From Chrysomallon squamiferum (taxonomy: Eukaryota > Mollusca > Gastropoda > Neomphalida > Peltospiridae), in the NCBI GenBank assembly GCA_012295275.1, contig CM022676.1, forward strand, positions 5,787,219-5,804,718: a stretch of DNA of 17,500 nucleotides, written 5' to 3'. Position 1 is the first letter of the stretch; each line of letters begins with the position of its first letter. The notes below the pieces were generated by a model. That model was not told the origin of the DNA. It saw nothing but the letters and a program-made list of their open reading frames with translations, and ran no database searches. Shown piece by piece: positions 16,150 through 17,500 of the stretch. The position numbers and the translations under genes were made by a program.

Positions 16150-16197
<48 letters not shown>
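16150..16197. repeat. (AC)24 microsatellite
   Basis: A pure AC repeat. A shorter AC run lies at 16085-16097. Both the His/Thr-rich plus-strand frame at 16016-16360 and the Cys/Val minus-strand frame at 16012-16194 owe most of their length to this repeat. Confidence 0.95.
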
Positions 16198-16198
<1 letters not shown>

Positions 16199-16259
16199 CA
16201 TCAACTAACACTTTTACTGGATACTTCTTTTTGGCAAGTAGCATTTGTTATTCTTTTTG

Positions 16260-16440
16260 GAACTCTCCAGCACGGGCGCGGGAGTCCAGAAAGTGATTGT
16301 AGTAGTACTTTCCTTTCCACACCACTCATCCCGATTAGTTGGATTGGCTGCGCACAGTGACCTCGTGCTGACCTTGAGAGAGTAGCTATTTTTTCAGCAA
16401 GGACTGACTGTCAGTGAGCAGTGGTCATTGTTGTGTTAAG
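16260..16440. promoter_or_regulatory. GC-richer island with CCAAT box and nuclear-receptor site
   Basis: A compositional outlier for the window: GCACGGGCGCGGGAGTCC near 16271-16288 and several CpGs. GATTGGCT at 16341-16348 is a perfect inverted NF-Y type CCAAT box (AGCCAATC on the minus strand). A perfect DR5 follows at 16358-16374. Together these resemble a promoter-proximal or enhancer element, although no TATA box, transcript or coding exon is visible. Confidence 0.35.
16358..16374 (-). promoter_or_regulatory. Perfect DR5 of AGGTCA (RARE-type element)
   Basis: On the plus strand TGACCT, five bases (CGTGC), TGACCT. On the minus strand this is AGGTCA-N5-AGGTCA with no mismatch to the consensus direct repeat bound by RAR/RXR heterodimers in established literature. 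The first minus-strand half-site is extended to TCAAGGTCA, the form bound by monomeric ERR and FTZ-F1/SF-1 type receptors. Which receptor, if any, uses it is unknown. Confidence 0.5.
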
Positions 16441-16494
16441 ATAGGATTTTTGGTTTTTCGTTTGTTTGGTCTGAAATGGTGATTTGTCTGCATG

Positions 16495-16511
16495 TTTTTT
16501 TTTTTTTTTTT
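16495..16511. repeat. Poly(T) tract, 17 nt
   Basis: An uninterrupted T run in G/T-rich unique sequence. Confidence 0.85.
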
Positions 16512-16622
16512 ATTGTACTCTGGCTGAGATAATTTATTGAGGTAATGTGGTGTGTGCTGTCTTGATGGTGGGAGAGATAAATGATTTCTGAAAGGAAGGT
16601 GGTGTTGTAATTTTTCAAATTT

Positions 16623-16935
16623 TCAGTGATTTCATATAAAAGGATTTCTCTTATAACTACATACAGATATAAAATTTCTGTATTTCAAGAAATAGGATTT
16701 ATGTGTAGGATTTCAAATAAATTGTGTGTTTTTGCAATCCCAGAAATCATCATCAATAACATTTCATATCCAGAACGTAAACCTCTGTATTAGCAATTTC
16801 AGTGATTTCAAAAAGGATTTATAGGATTCCTAAACTGTGTGTTTTTGGCAATGTCATACAAGGGATTTCTGAAAAAGGATTTTTGACCTCCGTACTTACA
16901 TTCACTCAACGATTTCATACAAAAGTTTACTGTAT
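16623..16935. repeat. Degenerate repeat with GGATTT and GATTTCA words
   Basis: TTCAGTGATTTCA starts at about 16622 and again at 16798, about 176 bp apart, followed in both by AAAGGATTT. AACTGTGTGTTTTTGGCAAT near 16831 matches ATTGTGTGTTTTTGCAAT near 16720. Further GATTTCATACAAAAG and TAGGATTT words lie inside. Probably two diverged copies with internal repetition. Confidence 0.55.
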
Positions 16936-17200
16936 TAGTATAGTAAACCCTCAGAATAACTTGCACATATAAATTTCTTGGAGACATTGTAGTTAATTAA
17001 TATCATGAAGCTATGGCCACAGAGCTGCAGTATGGGAGTTTGTCTGTGTGTGTGTGAGAGATAAGAGATATTTTTTAGACTACATAAACCTCTACACAAT
17101 TTATCACACAGGAACTTAATACTCATTTCATTGAAACACGTCACAGTTTTTTACCCTTTTTTTTTCTATTTTTCTTTTTTTATCCCTGTCAGATCTGTGA
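16936..17200. other. Unique sequence, no supported gene
   Basis: Ordinary sequence with a short GTGTGTGTGAGAGA run near 17046 and T runs at 17157-17180. The minus-strand frame at 16935-17144 has mixed composition, but I recognise nothing in it. Confidence 0.35.
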
Positions 17201-17211
17201 CAGAGTGTGGT

Positions 17212-17266
17212 GTCTGACTGTCAGTTGTCTGTCACAACCAACCAACAGACAGACAGGCAGGCAGTC
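17212..17266. repeat. Imperfect inverted repeat
   Basis: TGACTGTCAGTTGTCTGTC on the left and ACAGACAGACAGGCAGGCAGTC on the right are largely reverse complements around ACAACCAACCA. The right arm is partly a CAGA/CAGG tetranucleotide repeat, so the pairing may be a side effect. Confidence 0.5.
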
Positions 17267-17284
17267 AAGTTCTGGTATTGTCTG

Positions 17285-17288
<4 letters not shown>

Positions 17289-17322
<34 letters not shown>
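17289..17322. repeat. Poly(A) tract, 34 nt
   Basis: The longest A run in the window. No recognisable retroposon body lies directly upstream on the plus strand. Confidence 0.95.
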
Positions 17323-17325
<3 letters not shown>

Positions 17326-17439
17326 CAGTGGCAGAATTTGAGTGTCTGTAATGATGAAGAACACTTACACCTACCTATAGGAATGTTCAGTGATTTGTAA
17401 CTGTCAGTCACACTTCACTGGAGATTGGTGGAGATGGAA

Positions 17440-17466
17440 TAGGAAGGAGGCAGGGAGGGAGGGGAA
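17440..17466 (+). repeat. G-rich purine run
   Basis: AGGAAGGAGGCAGGGAGGGAGGGG contains three runs of three or more G and several GG pairs, so it may form a G-quadruplex with one two-tetrad arm. This is a weak prediction. Confidence 0.4.
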
Positions 17467-17500
17467 GTGATTATAATAAAGTGTTGGGTATTTAGAGAAT

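Noticed and set aside
17289-17322. Poly(A) tail of a processed pseudogene or LINE
   Set aside because: No gene-like or retroposon-like sequence and no target-site duplication seen next to it.
1-17500. Retrotransposon or viral coding remnants
   Set aside because: No reverse transcriptase, integrase, protease or transposase motif found in any of the listed open frames.

Overview
This 17.5 kb window looks like non-coding nuclear DNA from a metazoan, most likely an invertebrate. It is strongly AT-rich. It is packed with homopolymer tracts, di-, tri- and tetranucleotide microsatellites, degenerate minisatellites and worn tRNA-like SINE heads. I see no recognisable protein domain, rRNA, intact tRNA, CRISPR array, or reverse transcriptase or transposase coding region. 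Every open frame above about 60 codons is either translated simple repeat (poly-Leu, poly-Ser, poly-Tyr/Cys) or low-complexity AT-rich DNA. The density of simple repeats and the tRNA-derived SINE remnants would fit a mollusc or another lophotrochozoan, but that is a guess from texture, not from a marker gene. The window is best read as part of a long intron or an intergenic region.

Layout, left half. An AT-rich degenerate tandem repeat (about 160-610) is followed by a 600 bp ACT/ATT trinucleotide array (about 768-1378) containing a 46 bp higher-order unit. Next come a complex-sequence island (1500-1913), T-rich, TCA, GA and GAAT tracts (1914-2540), a purine-rich stretch, another island (2880-3115), and ATG/GAT compound repeats (3261-3395). 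Complex islands lie at 3640-3870 and 4080-4680. After AT-rich tracts there is a degenerate CA region and a SINE head (5582-5652). A 560 bp AAT array (5690-6264), a second SINE head (about 6632-6712), a T-rich block and a long CA array (7190-7242) follow.

Layout, right half. Pyrimidine-rich CATT/CATC repeats (7899-8640) precede two adjacent perfect hairpins (8711-8771). A CRE-bearing island (8851-9038) runs into a four-copy tandem repeat with a 136-177 bp period (9039-9535). An AGT/AGC array (9629-10050), poly(A) tracts, a 24-28 bp minisatellite (10505-10985), a SINE head (about 11055-11145), a 43 bp direct repeat and a 28 bp minisatellite (11640-11975) come next. A degenerate ~120 bp repeat (12637-12950), paired CA arrays (12996-13150) and a motif-dense island (13190-13410) follow. 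Then come an ATT array (13741-14145), homopolymer blocks, a fourth SINE head (14746-14815), a CT array, AAT/AGT/AAAT/AAAC arrays (15604-15997), an AC array, an island with a perfect DR5 nuclear-receptor element (16260-16440), another degenerate repeat (16623-16935) and a poly(A)34 tract.

There are no genes here to work together. What deserves a second look is small non-coding structure set in the repeats: the perfect DR5 direct repeat of AGGTCA, two islands 9.5 kb apart carrying the same three motifs in the same order and orientation, a candidate zero-length-exon (recursive) splice site, adjacent perfect hairpins, and several minisatellite families whose periods can be measured directly. I did not find a convincing new biological system.
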